Assembly: GCA_963575745.1 (NCBI GenBank)
Contig: CAUYUJ010005703.1
Coordinates: forward strand, 288,501-352,500
Length of the DNA stretch: 64,000 nt
Reading direction: 5' to 3'
Source of the DNA: Prorocentrum cordatum
Taxonomy: Eukaryota > Sar > Dinophyceae > Prorocentrales > Prorocentraceae
Within the stretch, counting starts at the first letter, position 1. Each line of letters opens with the position of its first letter. Made by a program: the position numbers and the translations under genes. Of the stretch, positions 1-11,169 are shown piece after piece. A model generated the notes under the pieces. The model did no database searches. It was not told where the DNA came from and saw nothing but the letters and a program-made list of their open reading frames with translations.

Positions 1-1525
1 GTGTTATGTGCAGCTGGATAAAGGAAGCTGCGTGCACAGGAGGAGGAGAAAGAAAAAAGGTGGCCGTTGAGCAAAATATGTTCAAGCGGAAACGGAGGAG
101 GATGTGGAAGGGGGAGGGCGAGGACGAACAGCAGTAGCAGGAACTGGAGTGGAAGGAGCGGGAGGAGCAGGAAGGTCAGGGGAAGGCGGACAAGGGGAAA
201 GATAGGGGGCGAGAACGATCAACAAAACAAACAAGTCCAGAATAGTGGCCCACGGTAGGGCGAGAAGCGATTGTGAACGACGGAAGCAAAACGCCCATCC
301 GAAAACAAAGCCCACGCTGCAGCGGGACCGCCAAATTGAAACACCAAAAACAATCAGAAAAACACACACACACCAGAAACAAGCACTGCAATCCTGCGTA
401 TATAAACCAACACGCGTAGAGGACCAGAGATCTTCTGGGCAGTGTCAAAGGAGAGAGGGGAGTAGCATTGACATTGTGCAATGTAGTAGAGAGGAGGAGG
501 AGGAGAAGGAGGAGAATAATGGAATTGACGCCTCAAGGCAACAGGGACAAGACAAGCCAGCATGGGAGTGCAGCGGGATAAGGCACGAGCCCTGCAGGGA
601 GGGGCGGTATCCACATGCTCTCCCACGCCAATCTGTGCTAGCTCACACGCGGCGAAAGTCCAAAGCAACAGCGGGCTCCAGCACCTTGGCTGGCCAGGAA
701 GAGGTAAGTGAACGAAGCAAAGGAGGAGGGAGGGAGAGGAGGAGGGAGGAGGAAAGAAGGAAGGAGGGAGGGGGAGAGAGAGGGAGGTGGAAGTGGAGTG
801 GTCTATCAGAGGAGCTGTCCCTTCATCGCTGATGCCGCATTGCCATCGCTGCCGCAGAGGCGCCCAAGAAGCCTCCAAGAGACCCCCAAGAGACCACAAC
901 AGGCCCCATAGAGGTCCCCCAAAGGTATCCCAAGAGACCCCGAGAGACCTCGGTGGCGGGTGCGCCGAAGGCCAATCGACATACATATACGTACGATAAC
1001 AAACTTGCTGCAAGAATTATAGGGACCCATGTTTCGCTAGTCTTCGAACTTCTTAGGAGGCCCCAAGACTCCATTGAAGTCCCTGGGGTCACCCGCTGGC
1101 AGGTCAAATTCTTACTTGATGTGCCTTGCATTGTATTGAGCAAGAGCGTCCGCGTTGCGGTTGCAGAGTTCCCTAGCAGCGCATGGCGCGTCCAAGCTCT
1201 GATGTCCAAAAGCAGGCAAGAGATGACGACAGGGAGTGCAACCGGGAAGAGGGAGGAGGAATGAGAGAGGGACAGAAGGAAGGAGGAGGCATCCAGAGAC
1301 TTCCAGAAGAGGCCCCAGGCAGTCCCCCAAGAGGCAAGGCATCCGAGAGGACTCTGATCCGCAACCCAGGCGCGGTGGTGGGATGGACCGAAACTTGCCA
1401 CAAGCGTGCACGGCGTACCGAATGTCTGGCAAATGGTTGGTTCGCTTCGATGGAACTCCCTGTGGGGCTTCAACCCAGCCCGCCAGCCACCCGGAAAGCC
1501 AGGGAAAACAAAGGTCCCCGTTGCC
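1..1525. other. No gene recognised; purine-rich sequence
   Basis: The plus strand is purine-rich, with GGA/AGG runs near 485-515 and 715-795. Short open frames overlap on both strands, but none shows a family resemblance, a credible codon pattern or splice context. Isolated copies of the CCAAGAGG-type repeat occur from about 860 to 960. Confidence 0.5.
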
Positions 1526-1529
1526 CAAA

Positions 1530-2215
1530 TCACCTCGAAGACGGCCAAGATAGCCCCACATTGCTTCCGAGATGCCTCCAAGACGGCTAGGATGGACCCA
1601 AAAGAGCCCAAGATAGCCCCAAGATGGCCACCAAGACGGCCCAAGATGGATCCAAGATGGCCCAAGACGGCCCAAGAGGCCCCCAAGAGGTACCAAAAAC
1701 GGCCAACAAGGGCCTCCAGGAAGGCCCGCAGAGGCCAAAATCATTGATATTCCATCGGTTGTTGAAGGATTTTGGCAGTTGCTTTTTTTCGGCCTTCTGA
1801 CGGCCCGAGACGGCCTAAGAGACCCCAAAGACCACCTCAAGATCGCACAAGAGACCTCCAAGAGGCCCTACCACGACCCAAGAGGCCCCCAAGACGGCCC
1901 CAAGAGGACCCCACGACGGCCCAAGAGGCCCCCAAGACATCCCCCTCTTCCCAAGAAAGCCACAAGAAGTCCCTGAAGCGTCCCAAGAGGGACCCATGAC
2001 GGCCCAGAGAGGCTCCCAAGACGGCTTCCGACGGCGTCAGACGGGCCAGGAACGCCGTAAGACTGCCAAAGAGGCCCCCAAGAAACTGTCCCCAAGAGGC
2101 CCAAGGAGGCCCCCACGAAGCCCCCCCAAGAGCCCCCCAAGAGGCTTCCCAGAGGCCCCCGGGAAGCTCCCAGGAGGCCCCAAAAATGACCCAATAAGCT
2201 CCCGAGAGGTCTCCT
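1530..2215 (-). repeat. Degenerate CCAAGAGG array (repeat family R1)
   Basis: Short units built on CCAAGAGGCC or CAAGACGGCC repeat imperfectly every 9-18 bp. An AT-richer linker at 1740-1800 interrupts them; it contains a T-rich stretch matching the reverse complement of the A-rich linker seen in plus orientation at 9.8, 10.8, 12.1, 12.4, 17.5, 17.8 and 18.2 kb. Several arrays of this family occur in the window in both orientations. Open frames across it are repeat artefacts rich in Pro, Arg and Lys. Confidence 0.8.
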
Positions 2216-3086
2216 CATCCATCTCCTCATCCTCGTTTGCCCTCCCTCTCATCATCCTCCTTTTTCCTCCCACACGTGTTCCCCGAAGGGCTTCCACAAC
2301 GGCTGGGGGAACGCATGGTCCAATAGCGTGGCCAAACTTTATCCAAACGTTTGGCCACATGGGCATATCCTGAAAGGCAGGGGCGGCTGTGATTCGCCGT
2401 AGGCATCTTCGATGATCTCAATCCCCAACCCTCGACGGACCCGAACCTCTGACATCGTGATTGGTAACTGTCAGGACGTGGGCCCGGAATCTCTCGCCTC
2501 ACCCGTGGGAGCCAGCTTTCATCCTGGATCGCTGCGTCGATGGCCCCGGAGCCTGAGAGCCGCCCCCAGTGGCCCAGAACTCCCGCAAACCTCACTCTTG
2601 ATGCTTCGAAACGTTTGGGCCCTGGGCAGGCAGGGGAGGCGCGCACAAGGGGGTCGGCCGCTCGAGGGGGGCGGCCTTCTGAGAAGGCAGGGAACCTCCT
2701 GTGAGCATCGGTTGGCCGATCCCAAAGTCCCCACTGGCATGGCCCTGGCAACGCTGGCCGATCTGCCCCCCAAGATCGGGACATGTTCCCTTCGAGCTTC
2801 CAGGTGCATGTCCTCAATTGGGGGGTGGGATGGCGGGGCTGACATATCATGGCCCAGTGGGGACGGGGATGGGTTCAACGATACTGATCTCAGACGCCCC
2901 TCCTGGCTCCCAAGAAGCATTCGTAAAAGCCTCCGGGCCCTTCTAAGAAGGCCCCCGCCTTCTAAAGAAGCTCACCACCGACTTAGAAGGCCGCCTCCAT
3001 CGCGCGACCCTCGTGTGTGCGCCGCCCGGGGAGGCGGAGACGGGCGGCCTGGATGTAACCGATCGGGGGCTGGATGTAAATGCTCG
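2216..3086. other. No gene recognised; mixed sequence
   Basis: Open frames exist on both strands, including a long plus-strand frame running through 2412-4052. They have no recognisable domain, and the plus-strand frame overlaps a PPIase-like exon on the opposite strand, so it is treated as a chance frame in GC-rich DNA. The downstream end of the PPIase-like gene would lie here or beyond the left window edge, but no further exon was identified. Confidence 0.4.
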
Positions 3087-3198
3087 GGGTCTCCAACGCC
3101 TGGTCGCCAGCCACACCGTCCGCGAATACAATCCACATCTGCGACGTGCGGGACTCGCCGCTGGAGCCCGCAAAAGCCACGGTGCCGCGCCGCAGGGG
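3087..3198 (-). CDS. Cyclophilin-type peptidyl-prolyl isomerase, exon (C-terminal half)
   Basis: The minus strand reads RRGTVAFAGSSGESRTSQ followed by MWIVFADGVAGDQALETP. This matches the part of the cyclophilin fold where the conserved A-F-A and S-R-T-S-Q/N-Q stretch forms the core of the prolyl isomerase barrel. A good acceptor (CTGCAG) lies just upstream at 3204-3199, so the exon would start in phase 0 at a Pro codon. No clear donor is seen after the ETP codons, and the reading becomes repetitive there. Two further exons of the same fold lie on the same strand at 21179-21226 and 22870-23065, in the correct order for one gene. At least one intervening exon is missing, since the phases of the 21.2-kb exon and this one do not join. 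A degraded duplicate is possible. Confidence 0.5.
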
Positions 3199-4490
3199 CT
3201 GCAGCCAGGGCCTCGATCGGAGATCGCGGATCCCTCAGATCTGGGCGTCGCAACAATATCGTGACACGACCCGTTTTTCGAAGTGCTCGGTCTCTGCTGG
3301 CTTGTTCCTGGCCCAGGACCTTCAGAAAACGGCTCAGGTTGAAAAGCTGGCCACGGGCAAGGGGTCGAGATCACTGGGCGTCCACGTCACGAACAAAATG
3401 CGACGTCGAAGGAGAGAGGGATCGAGGTTCGAAGAATCAAGGCCTTTGCGTGTTTGGGGTCATTCTTGGGCCTCCGATCGGCTCCGGGAACCTCTGCGGA
3501 AGCCTCGGTTGGCCTCTGGGGGGGACCTCTGAGCGCCTCCAGAGATGTTCGGGTAATTACGTCTGGGGCGGTCGTCGTCGTCGTCGTCGTCCTCGTCGTT
3601 CTTCGGTCGTCGTTTCTCGCTCGTTGTTCGTCGTTCGTTCATCGTCAATTTCGTTCGTTCATTCATCGTCGTCCTCGCGCGCGTCGTCATCGGGATCGAC
3701 GCCGCCTCGGAGGACCAGAGCGCCACCCACACCGACCTTGGCAAGGCAAACGCTGGGCCCCTTGGGTTGGTGCACACGCCCTCCGAGCGGGCATGGAAGG
3801 AGGGCGCACCGCCAGGAACATTTGCGCGCGGGCATGAGTTCTCCGCGTAGCGCTGCTGGCGGGGGCGAAGGCGGGGAACACGATGGTTTGGGCCCCACAG
3901 GGGCTCAAGATCTGGCCGAAATCGGCGCGTTCCCCGAAACGCCGACCACGTCTTCCCCTATGACATTTCAACCGACCGACCGAAACTGTTGGCCAGCGCC
4001 CACCTACATCCTCAAGTTAGCCGGCGCGCACACGGGAGTTGGGCAAGGTTAGGTGGGTGGCCTTCCAGGACGGCGGGGAGCTTCTGGGACACCCTCCTGC
4101 CCTCGAGGAGACCATCTTAGAAGACTCCGACCCCTTGAGGGAAAGGAGGAGGAGGAGGAGGAGGAGGAGGAGGAGGAGGAGGAGGAGGAGCGCCACCACA
4201 CCCAGGTGCATGCCGCCAGCAGCTGCTGGAGTCCTGCCCTGGAAGCTGCCAGAGTCTGCCCTGGATCGCTGGGGAACGGTGGACAGAGGCGCTTTGCCGC
4301 CCTCGAGGGCCGGCTGACATCAAGGCTCTTTCGTCTGGCCGCGGGACCCTAACAAAAACTGCACGACGCGGCGAAGAAACGATCGCGGAGATGAGATCGA
4401 GAAGCGGAACGTTCGGCGGGAACCGGCTCAAGGAGGGAAATCCGCCGACCCTGTCGGCCTGTGGAAGACGTATCCTGGTCTCGTCATCTT
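3199..4490. other. Non-coding; GTC and GGA microsatellites
   Basis: A (GTC)n run lies at 3571-3600 and a (GGA)n run at about 4144-4190, between otherwise unique GC-rich sequence. If the three PPIase-like exons belong to one gene, this lies in its last observed intron. Confidence 0.5.
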
Positions 4491-4494
4491 GCGT

Positions 4495-4725
4495 GGGTCG
4501 TCGTCGCCCACGAGACCGTCACGTCGGCTCCAAGAGGGGTGGTCGGCTCCCCTCGGGGGAGGGGAGCTGCCCACGACACCGCCACGTCGGCTCCAAGAGG
4601 GGGAGTGGTCGACTCTCCCCGGGCGAGGGGAGCGGCCGCGGCCGCGACCCGGGGGGGAAGCCAATCTGAGCAACGTCGTAGCTTACTCGAAGGGAAGCCC
4701 CCTTCCCTTTTATTATGAGGGGGTT
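4495..4725 (+). repeat. G-rich repeat family R3, single copy
   Basis: It contains GGGGAGCGGCCGCG, a CCAATCTGAGCAACGTCGTA motif at about 4662-4681 and CTTACTCGAAGGGAAGCC. The same cassette recurs as a tandem array at 19.3-20.3 kb. The G-runs could form G-quadruplexes. Confidence 0.65.
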
Positions 4726-5519
4726 CCCCCAACGATGATCACCCCGATGCGGCGGCGACGGGTCCGTCGGGGACAGATGCGCAAAAACGATCTGTCCGCC
4801 GCACGGAACTATTGAGAAGTTATTGTAAAAAGTTGTGCGATGTGCGATGGGCGCGCCGTGGACAGTGAAGTTCAACCATGTGTGGCGCGCAATTTTTTCG
4901 GTGCGACGGCGACGGCGGGTGGCCAGACAGATGCACAGTACGTAACCAAGCACGTTCGCCGACGGTGCGACAGCGACCGGCGAGCCCGCGACAGATAGAC
5001 AGTTCGTTTGTTTCCGGAGAACTCCTAAGATAGACTGTGGGAAGGATGGGGAAACCATTCTGCTTCACCCTTGGTGCCTTTGCAGGGCCGCTTGGGGCCG
5101 TTTCGCCTGAGACGTCGTCGCAACATGGAGACGTCGGCCCGAGAAAAGCCAACGTGGCCTTCACCATGCACACACATCTCTGCAGCGCACGCAATGGCCA
5201 AAACACAATATAAAAATCCCACCAGCCCTTTGGGCGTGAGTGGTTTAAAGAGCCCTCTCTGTCCTCAACCCCCTTCTTCCCCTTGGGGGAGGGGTTTACC
5301 CCTCCCCCTACCCCCTCCCCCTGGGCCTGGAAGGGGCGTTTCGCGGGTCGTTGGGTCACCGAAGATGGCCTAAGATGGCGCCAAGAGGGCCCAAGAGAGC
5401 TCAAGGTGACCTCCAAGATCGCTCAAGATAGCCCTCGATGACTCAATATAGCTCCCAACATGCGTACAAGACGCTCCAAGACCGCCCCAAGACGGCTCCA
5501 CGTTGTCACGGGGTTCCCG
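4726..5519. other. Non-coding stretch
   Basis: Nothing recognisable up to 5340. From 5360 to 5510 there are loose copies of the CCAAGAGG/CAAGATGGC repeat. Short open frames are not supported. Confidence 0.4.
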
Positions 5520-6588
5520 ATGCATCGTGTAATTGTTTTATACCATCGGAGGCCATGTTAAGTTCAAAACTCAATGGTCAAAACCCAATGTAAATATTCA
5601 CTATCTGGGCCCAAGAGGCTGCCACATAAGCGTGGGAAATATACAACCAATACAATATGCGAAGCGCGCGCGCGCTGGTGACCCGCGCGGGGCCGGGTCA
5701 CCCGCGCGCGCGATGCATCCTGTATTGGTTCTATTCCATCGGAGGCCATGTTAAGGTGAAAACTCAATTGTCGAAACCCGATGTAAAAATTCATTCTCTG
5801 GGCCCAAGAGGCGGCCATATAAATGTGGGAAATATACAAACCAATACAATATGCGAAGCGCGCGGGCGCGCTGGTGACCCGCGCGGTGCCGGGTCACCCG
5901 CGCGCGTGCGCGATGCCTCCTGTATTGGTTTTATACAATCGGAGGCCATGTTAAGTTGAAAACTCAATGATCAAAACCCAATGTAAATATTCATTCTCTG
6001 GGCTCAAGAGGCGGCCATGCCAACGTCAAATATAGAAAACACAATACAATAAGCGAGACGCGCGGGCGCGCTGGTGACCCGCGCGGTGCCGGGTCACCCG
6101 CGCGCGTGCGCGATGCCTCCTGCATTGGTTTTATACCATCGGAGGCCATGTTAAGTTGAAAACTCAATCATCAAAACCCAATGTAAATATTCATTCTCTG
6201 GGCCCAAGAGGCGGCCATGCCCACCTCAAATATAGAAAACACAATACAATGGGCGAGGCGAGCGCGGGCGCGCTGGTGACCCGCGCGGGGCCGGGTCATC
6301 CGCGCGCGCGCGCGATGCATCCTGTATTGGTTTTATACAATCGGAGGCCATGTTAAGGTGAAAACTCAATTGTCCAAACCCAATGTAAAAATTCATTCTC
6401 TGGGCCCAAGAGGCGGCCATATAAATGTGGGAAATATACAAACCAATACAATATGCGAAGCGCGCGGGCGCGCTGGTGACCCGCGCGGCGCCGGGCCACC
6501 CGCGCGCGCGCGATGCCTCCTGTATTTATACATTCGGAGGCCATGTTAAGTTGAAAACTCAATGATCAAAACCCAATGTAAATATTCA
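5520..6588. repeat. ~200-bp tandem satellite (family R2), five copies
   Basis: The landmark GGAGGCCATGTTAAG starts at 5548, 5741, 5941, 6141, 6341 and 6536, giving periods of 193, 200, 200, 200 and 195 bp. Each unit has an AT-rich half (AACTCAATG...CCCAATGTAAA) and a GC-rich half with the dyad GGTGACCCG...CGGGTCACC flanked by CGCG runs. Two more copies lie at 18.57-19.0 kb. No coding content is inferred. Confidence 0.9.
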
Positions 6589-6628
6589 CTAGAACCACGC
6601 GCGCGCTGCGCGCGCGCTTTGGTTCTAG
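6589..6628. repeat. 40-bp perfect-arm hairpin at the end of the R2 array
   Basis: Outer arms CTAGAACCA (6589-6597) and TGGTTCTAG (6620-6628) are exact reverse complements, and the interior is alternating CG with a short TGC centre that extends the stem. It sits where the last R2 unit breaks off and could mark an element or recombination boundary. Confidence 0.75.
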
Positions 6629-7555
6629 CAAGATGCGGCGACGGCCTAGGGTTCGCAGCATCGGAGAGCAGAAAGACTTCTATCAATCATGATCAATCAG
6701 CAAACCGCACCATCCCTCTATGCCCCCACGGATGCACGCCATGAGCCCCAGTCGACCTTAATCCTGCATTCTCCTCTCAGCAAACCCTCTCAATCCCTTT
6801 CCTTTCCACACCCTTTTTGGCGGACCAATGGAATCACATTCCACGCGGCAGAGGAGCTGTTGCGGGCGCGGTGGACGAATTCCACTCGGCATGCAACGCG
6901 AAAAAGTATGTTCGTTGTCGACGCGGTGGACGTGTTCCACTCGGCGTGCAACCATGAAACATACAGACGGCCGCAGGTCGAAATAGGATTCCGCATGATC
7001 CCATTTCAGCTGCCTACATACCCTTTGTTTCATTCCCAGGAGGGCGCCTCGAGAAAACAACTCACACACGTACAGCAGCAGCAGCTCGTGTGTCCACAGG
7101 GGGGAGGAGGGGGGGCGGGCCCCAGTGCTTAATCAACCCGGTTGAAGCAACCACTTTAAGCAGCCAAGATCTGGTCTTTGGGGAGGAGGGAGCGGGGGCC
7201 CGCGCCGATCGGCGAAACAAGACATAAGAAACAGCTACGTACCTCTCAAGACGGCTCAATGGGCCCGATTTCGGCACACCCCTCACGCACTCTGAGCCTA
7301 TCCAAGGCCAAGACGACCCAGAGCGTCCAAGGCCCCGCGACGAAAATCTTTACAACGATGGGCTGTCGTGAAGGGTTCTATGGTGCGCCCACCTTCGTCG
7401 TGCAACCACCGCGCAAAATTTGCCAACACTGGGCCACCCTGAAGGTTTGAACGGTACGCGCCAATAAAAAAAATCGACAACGAAATGATCGATCCGACGG
7501 TCTTCCCAGTACCGCGGCGACTGCCGGGACTGATCCGAGTATTCGCTTCCTTCGT
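6629..7555. other. No gene recognised
   Basis: Mixed sequence of lower GC. A short direct repeat (GCGGTGGACG..TTCCACTCGGC) occurs near 6868 and 6931. Open frames on both strands lack family resemblance. Confidence 0.4.
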
Positions 7556-7780
7556 GGCGGCCCTGAAAAAAAGTACACCCACCTCAAAAAGCCAACGTCT
7601 CGCGTGAGATATCCCCGAATGCTGACCGCAAGTGGGCAAATGTCCCACCCCGTGGTCGCTCCCCATTGTGGCGCCCAGCAACGCTTGTTGCGACATCGCG
7701 AACACCACGCGGCCCTGAAAAAGACGCGCCTACATCCGTGAAACAAGCGAACCGCTGGAGACATCCCCACAATCTGGGCA
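7556..7780. repeat. Two diverged ~150-bp direct repeats (family R4)
   Basis: GCGGCCCTGAAAAA begins near 7556 and again near 7706. Each copy is followed by a stretch containing a GAGAYATCCCC motif (near 7608 and 7755). Layout and motif resemble the 152-bp tandem repeat at 32.86-33.49 kb, so these are treated as distant copies. Confidence 0.5.
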
Positions 7781-8439
7781 CGAACCGTTAAGTGTCCTAA
7801 TCATCCCCTGGCGGCACCCCCTTGTGTTGCCCAAGTGCGAGGCCTGTCACATCGCGATAATTCTAATCGTGATATGGAAAAGGAGGGAGGAGGAGGAGGA
7901 GGAGGGAGTGAGTAGACGGAGGCGCGACACGGATAACAAGAATTCACGACGCAAAACACGGAAATAAACGCCGCAACATATTCCACGAGACGTGCAACTG
8001 CCTGCACAATGATCCGTTATCACCGTCGCACCCTTGATCCGCACGCGTTCGACGGAAACTGGCGGCAATCAAACTGGCCCAATCTGCCAGGGCATCGCTC
8101 GTGGGGGGAGGGCCTCCTCGCCTCGGGCTGCTCTCCCGCAGCCGCGCCCCGCCGTCGACGGCGAGCGCGCGCCTTGTGGGTGCCCTGACCGTCCCGGGCG
8201 GCCGCCGCAGGCCCGAACGTGCGTTTGATTCGCCCATGTCGTCCAGCCCGCCCATCTGAACCAAGAAAGCCGGTTTCTGCTGAGACATCCTCACGATTCG
8301 CTCTTAAACTTAAGCTGGCCACGGCGTGCAGGTGACGCTGGCGGTGTGCTGCCCGCGCCGAGGCGAGAGCGCCGTTTGGACGGACTTTCGGCCATTGTAC
8401 GGTTCGGCCCGCATAGTACGCTATGTTATCAATGCGAGG
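7781..8439. other. Non-coding stretch
   Basis: A short GGA run lies near 7884-7905, and one GAGACATCCTCAC motif of family R4 near 8281. Nothing else is recognisable. Confidence 0.4.
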
Positions 8440-8706
8440 CTAAGCTATGCGGTGTGATGCGATGCGATACTATGATGTGCGATGCGATGCTATGCTATGC
8501 TATGCTACGCCATACTGTGCCATGCGATGATCTGCTAGTATATGCGACGCGATACGATGCGATGCTATGACATGCTATGCGATGCGATGCTATGCTATGC
8601 TATGCTATGCTATGCTATGCTATGCTATGCGATGCTCGTCTATGCTGTGCTGTGCGATGCTATGCGATGCTATGCTATGCTCTGCTGTGCGATGCAATGC
8701 TATGTT
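8440..8706 (+). repeat. Pentanucleotide microsatellite (TATGC/GATGC)n
   Basis: About 50 copies of a 5-bp unit, TATGC or GATGC, with occasional substitutions. The purest run is at 8586-8630. Because 5 is not a multiple of 3, the open frames through it are a Cys/Met/Tyr-rich artefact. Confidence 0.9.
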
Positions 8707-8914
8707 GTAGCTCCAGTTGGTTCCCCTTCCTCACCCCCACCACCACACGCACAACCTCTTTATCACCCGAAGGGTGGTCGTACATGTAGGTATACACTGG
8801 CAGGATCTCGCGGCCAGAGATACAACCGCCTCGCGCACACTTGCCTGGAGCGGGGAGGGATGGGGAGGAATCTGGGAGGAGCGGGGAGGGGTGCAGAGTG
8901 AGGTGTCTTGTGGG

Positions 8915-9460
8915 CCTCTTGGACTGTCTCAGAGCGCTCTGGGATCCACAGGCGCCTACGGAGGTCGTCTTGGAGGGCTCTGTGGGACGTTTTGGGGCGA
9001 TCCTGGGAGCTTCTTGGACCGTCTTGGAGGCCTTGTTGGGATGTCTTGCGGCGCTCTTGGGGTTCTCTGAGGCCGTCGTGGACGCTATTAATACAAAGCG
9101 CATATGCCCAAAATAGACGCTTCCCAAAGGAATTAGGGCGATGTGTGTTCCTTGCGGCCCTCATAAGTGTCCTCTTGAAGCCCTCTTCAAGCGCTTGGGG
9201 GGCCTCTCGGGCCGTCTTGAAGCCATCATGGGCGTCTTGACGAACTCTTGGACCGTCTCGGAAGCCTCCTGGACCGTCTGGGGAGCGCCTTCGGGCCCTC
9301 CGAAAGCCCCCCGAAGGACCCCGAGGGACACAGTGGGCACCGCGGGGGGAGGGGGGAGTTTGGGAAAAGTGGGCAGCCTCGGGCCCCAGGGGTCTGGTCG
9401 CGGGGTCCGCATGGTGATGGGCAACTATGATGAGCGCTTGCGCGCTGCAGTCAGATCCAC
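8915..9460 (+). repeat. CCTCTTGGG-type array (R1, plus orientation)
   Basis: Degenerate units such as GGGCCTCTTGG, CGTCTTGGAGG and CGTCTTGGG, with an AT-richer block at 9085-9140. The array continues on the far side of the DinoSL match at 9461-9482. Confidence 0.75.
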
Positions 9461-9482
9461 CTTGAGCCAAAATGGCTACGGA
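9461..9482 (-). ncRNA. Full-length DinoSL match: SL RNA gene or retroposed transcript relic
   Basis: On the minus strand these 22 bases begin TCCGTAGCC and end TTGGCTCAAG, matching the dinoflagellate spliced leader, whose degenerate first base may be T. The next bases on the minus strand are GTGGATCTG, so the leader is followed at once by a GT dinucleotide, as expected of an SL RNA exon-intron junction. Twenty bases further on is AGCGC-GCAA-GCGCT, a stem closed by a GNRA-type tetraloop. The exon itself contains ATTTTGG, reported as the Sm-like site of dinoflagellate SL RNA. The alternative is a retroposed, trans-spliced mRNA that carried the leader back into the genome. No neighbouring SL copy or 5S rRNA gene was found, so the choice stays open. 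Confidence 0.7.
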
Positions 9483-10100
9483 TGCTCGTGGGGCGTCTTT
9501 GGGGGCTCCTGTGGGGCCTCGTGGAGCCTCTAGGAGGCCTCTAGGGGGCCTCTTGGGCTCTCTTGGGGTCTCTTGGGGCCTCCTGGAGGCCTACTGGGGC
9601 GGAAGGCTCGAATTGTCGGTTCGTGTTCCCCCTCTTGAGCCCCTCTTGGGGCCCTCTTGAGGCGATCTTGGGCGCCTCTAGGGCCGCCTTGGGGCACTTT
9701 TTGGGCCATCTTGGGGGCTCTCTCTATTGCGCCGTCGTGGCGCCCTCTTTGGGTGCCTCTTGGGCCGTCTTGAGCTGGTTTCTGGGGCCTCATGGGCTGT
9801 CTTGAACCGTTGGAAGCACGAAACAGCGAGAACACGAACAAGCTTCAAAAACCATGGAGGAAACCTACTTGCTTCGCCTCCTGAGTGCCTCGTGGGAACA
9901 CTTTTGAGGGCATCTTGGCAATATTGAAGCTCTCTTGGGCTGTCTTCAAAGCCATGTTGGACCAATTTTGGAACGCTCTTGTGCGGTCTTGGGCTCTCTC
10001 GGACCGGTCGTGGGCCATCAAGGCGCCCTCTTGGACGTCTCTCGGCCCCTTTTGACGTTTTTTGGCGCCCCCCGCTGGGCCCGAAACGGTAAGACGAAAA
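9483..10100 (+). repeat. CCTCTTGGG-type array (R1)
   Basis: Continuation of the R1 array, with its A-rich linker at about 9808-9850 (GAAGCACGAAACAGCGAG then an A-rich stretch). Open frames on both strands are artefacts. Confidence 0.75.
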
Positions 10101-10135
10101 ATCAGTGCACTTCGGAGGGCCCAGGACCCCCTACC

Positions 10136-10161
10136 CATTATACGTATATATATATAACACT

Positions 10162-10205
<44 letters not shown>

Positions 10206-10237
10206 CTATAGATTATGCATACAAAATCCAGCACAGC

Positions 10238-10269
<32 letters not shown>

Positions 10270-10530
10270 ATGTATGTATATATATATGTGTGTATATGTA
10301 TGTAAAAATGTGTACAAATACATGTTCATATATACATACATACATGCATACATACATACATACATCCATGCATGCATGCATGCATGCATGCATGCATGCA
10401 TACATATCTACATACATGCATACATACATAGACACATATATACATACATGCATGCATGCATGCATGCATGCATGCATGCATACATACATACATACATACA
10501 TACATACATACATGCACATACATACATTTC
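10136..10530. repeat. Compound microsatellite (TA)n, (CATA)n, (CATG)n
   Basis: Runs of TA at about 10140-10205 and 10237-10265 are followed by CATA and CATGCATG blocks to 10530. The CATG blocks are self-complementary. Long Tyr/Ile/Met/His-rich frames on both strands are by-products. Confidence 0.95.
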
Positions 10531-11120
10531 GGAGGGCTCTTGGGCTGTGTGTTGGCCATGTTGGGCCCATCTGAGGCCACGTTCGGGCCGTCAGGGCCGC
10601 CTTGGGGCCTCCCGCTCCCGCTGTGGGGCCCAGCATGGGCCTGTCCTGGGGCTCTCTTGGGCCGTCTGAGGCTCGTCCCAGGCAATTTTCGGGCTCCCTT
10701 GGGCAATCTTGGTGCTCTGCTGGAGGTCTTTTCGGCGGTTTCGGGGCGTCGTCGGCTGTCGTAGAGCGCCGGGAGGTCGAAAACGCGAGACACCGAAAAA
10801 CATTTCAAAAACCAACGGAAATCAAGGATTTGAGCCTCTTCGGGCTCTCGGGATGCTTCTCGGAGCTCTCTTGAGGCCTCTTGGAGGCCTCTTGGGCTGT
10901 GTATTTGCGGTCTCGAACCCATCCTGGACCACGTTAAGGCTATCTGGGCTGTCTTGGAAGGGCTTGTCGAAGTCCCCGAGGGCTTCTGGGAGCTCTCTGG
11001 GACAGTCTGGGAGCTCCAGGGCCGCTCCGGGGTGCTCTGGGAGCGGACTGGGGAACCCTGGTCCTCCCATGCCCTGTCGTGGTCGCGGCCCCGGTCGCCC
11101 GGGCCTCGTGCACGGGGATA
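10531..11120 (+). repeat. CCTCTTGGG-type array (R1)
   Basis: Degenerate R1 units flank an A-rich linker at about 10770-10830 (GTCGAAAACGCGAGACACCG). The array stops at the TC microsatellite. Confidence 0.7.
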
Positions 11121-11124
11121 TCTA

Positions 11125-11169
<45 letters not shown>

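Noticed and set aside
2412-4052. 546-codon plus-strand open frame
   Set aside because: No domain, Arg/Ser/Pro/Gly-rich composition typical of GC-rich chance frames, and it overlaps a recognisable PPIase-like exon on the other strand.
6156-6356. Short plus-strand ORFs repeated in the 200-bp satellite
   Set aside because: The unit length of 193-200 bp is not a multiple of three, so frames do not continue between units; they are chance openings.
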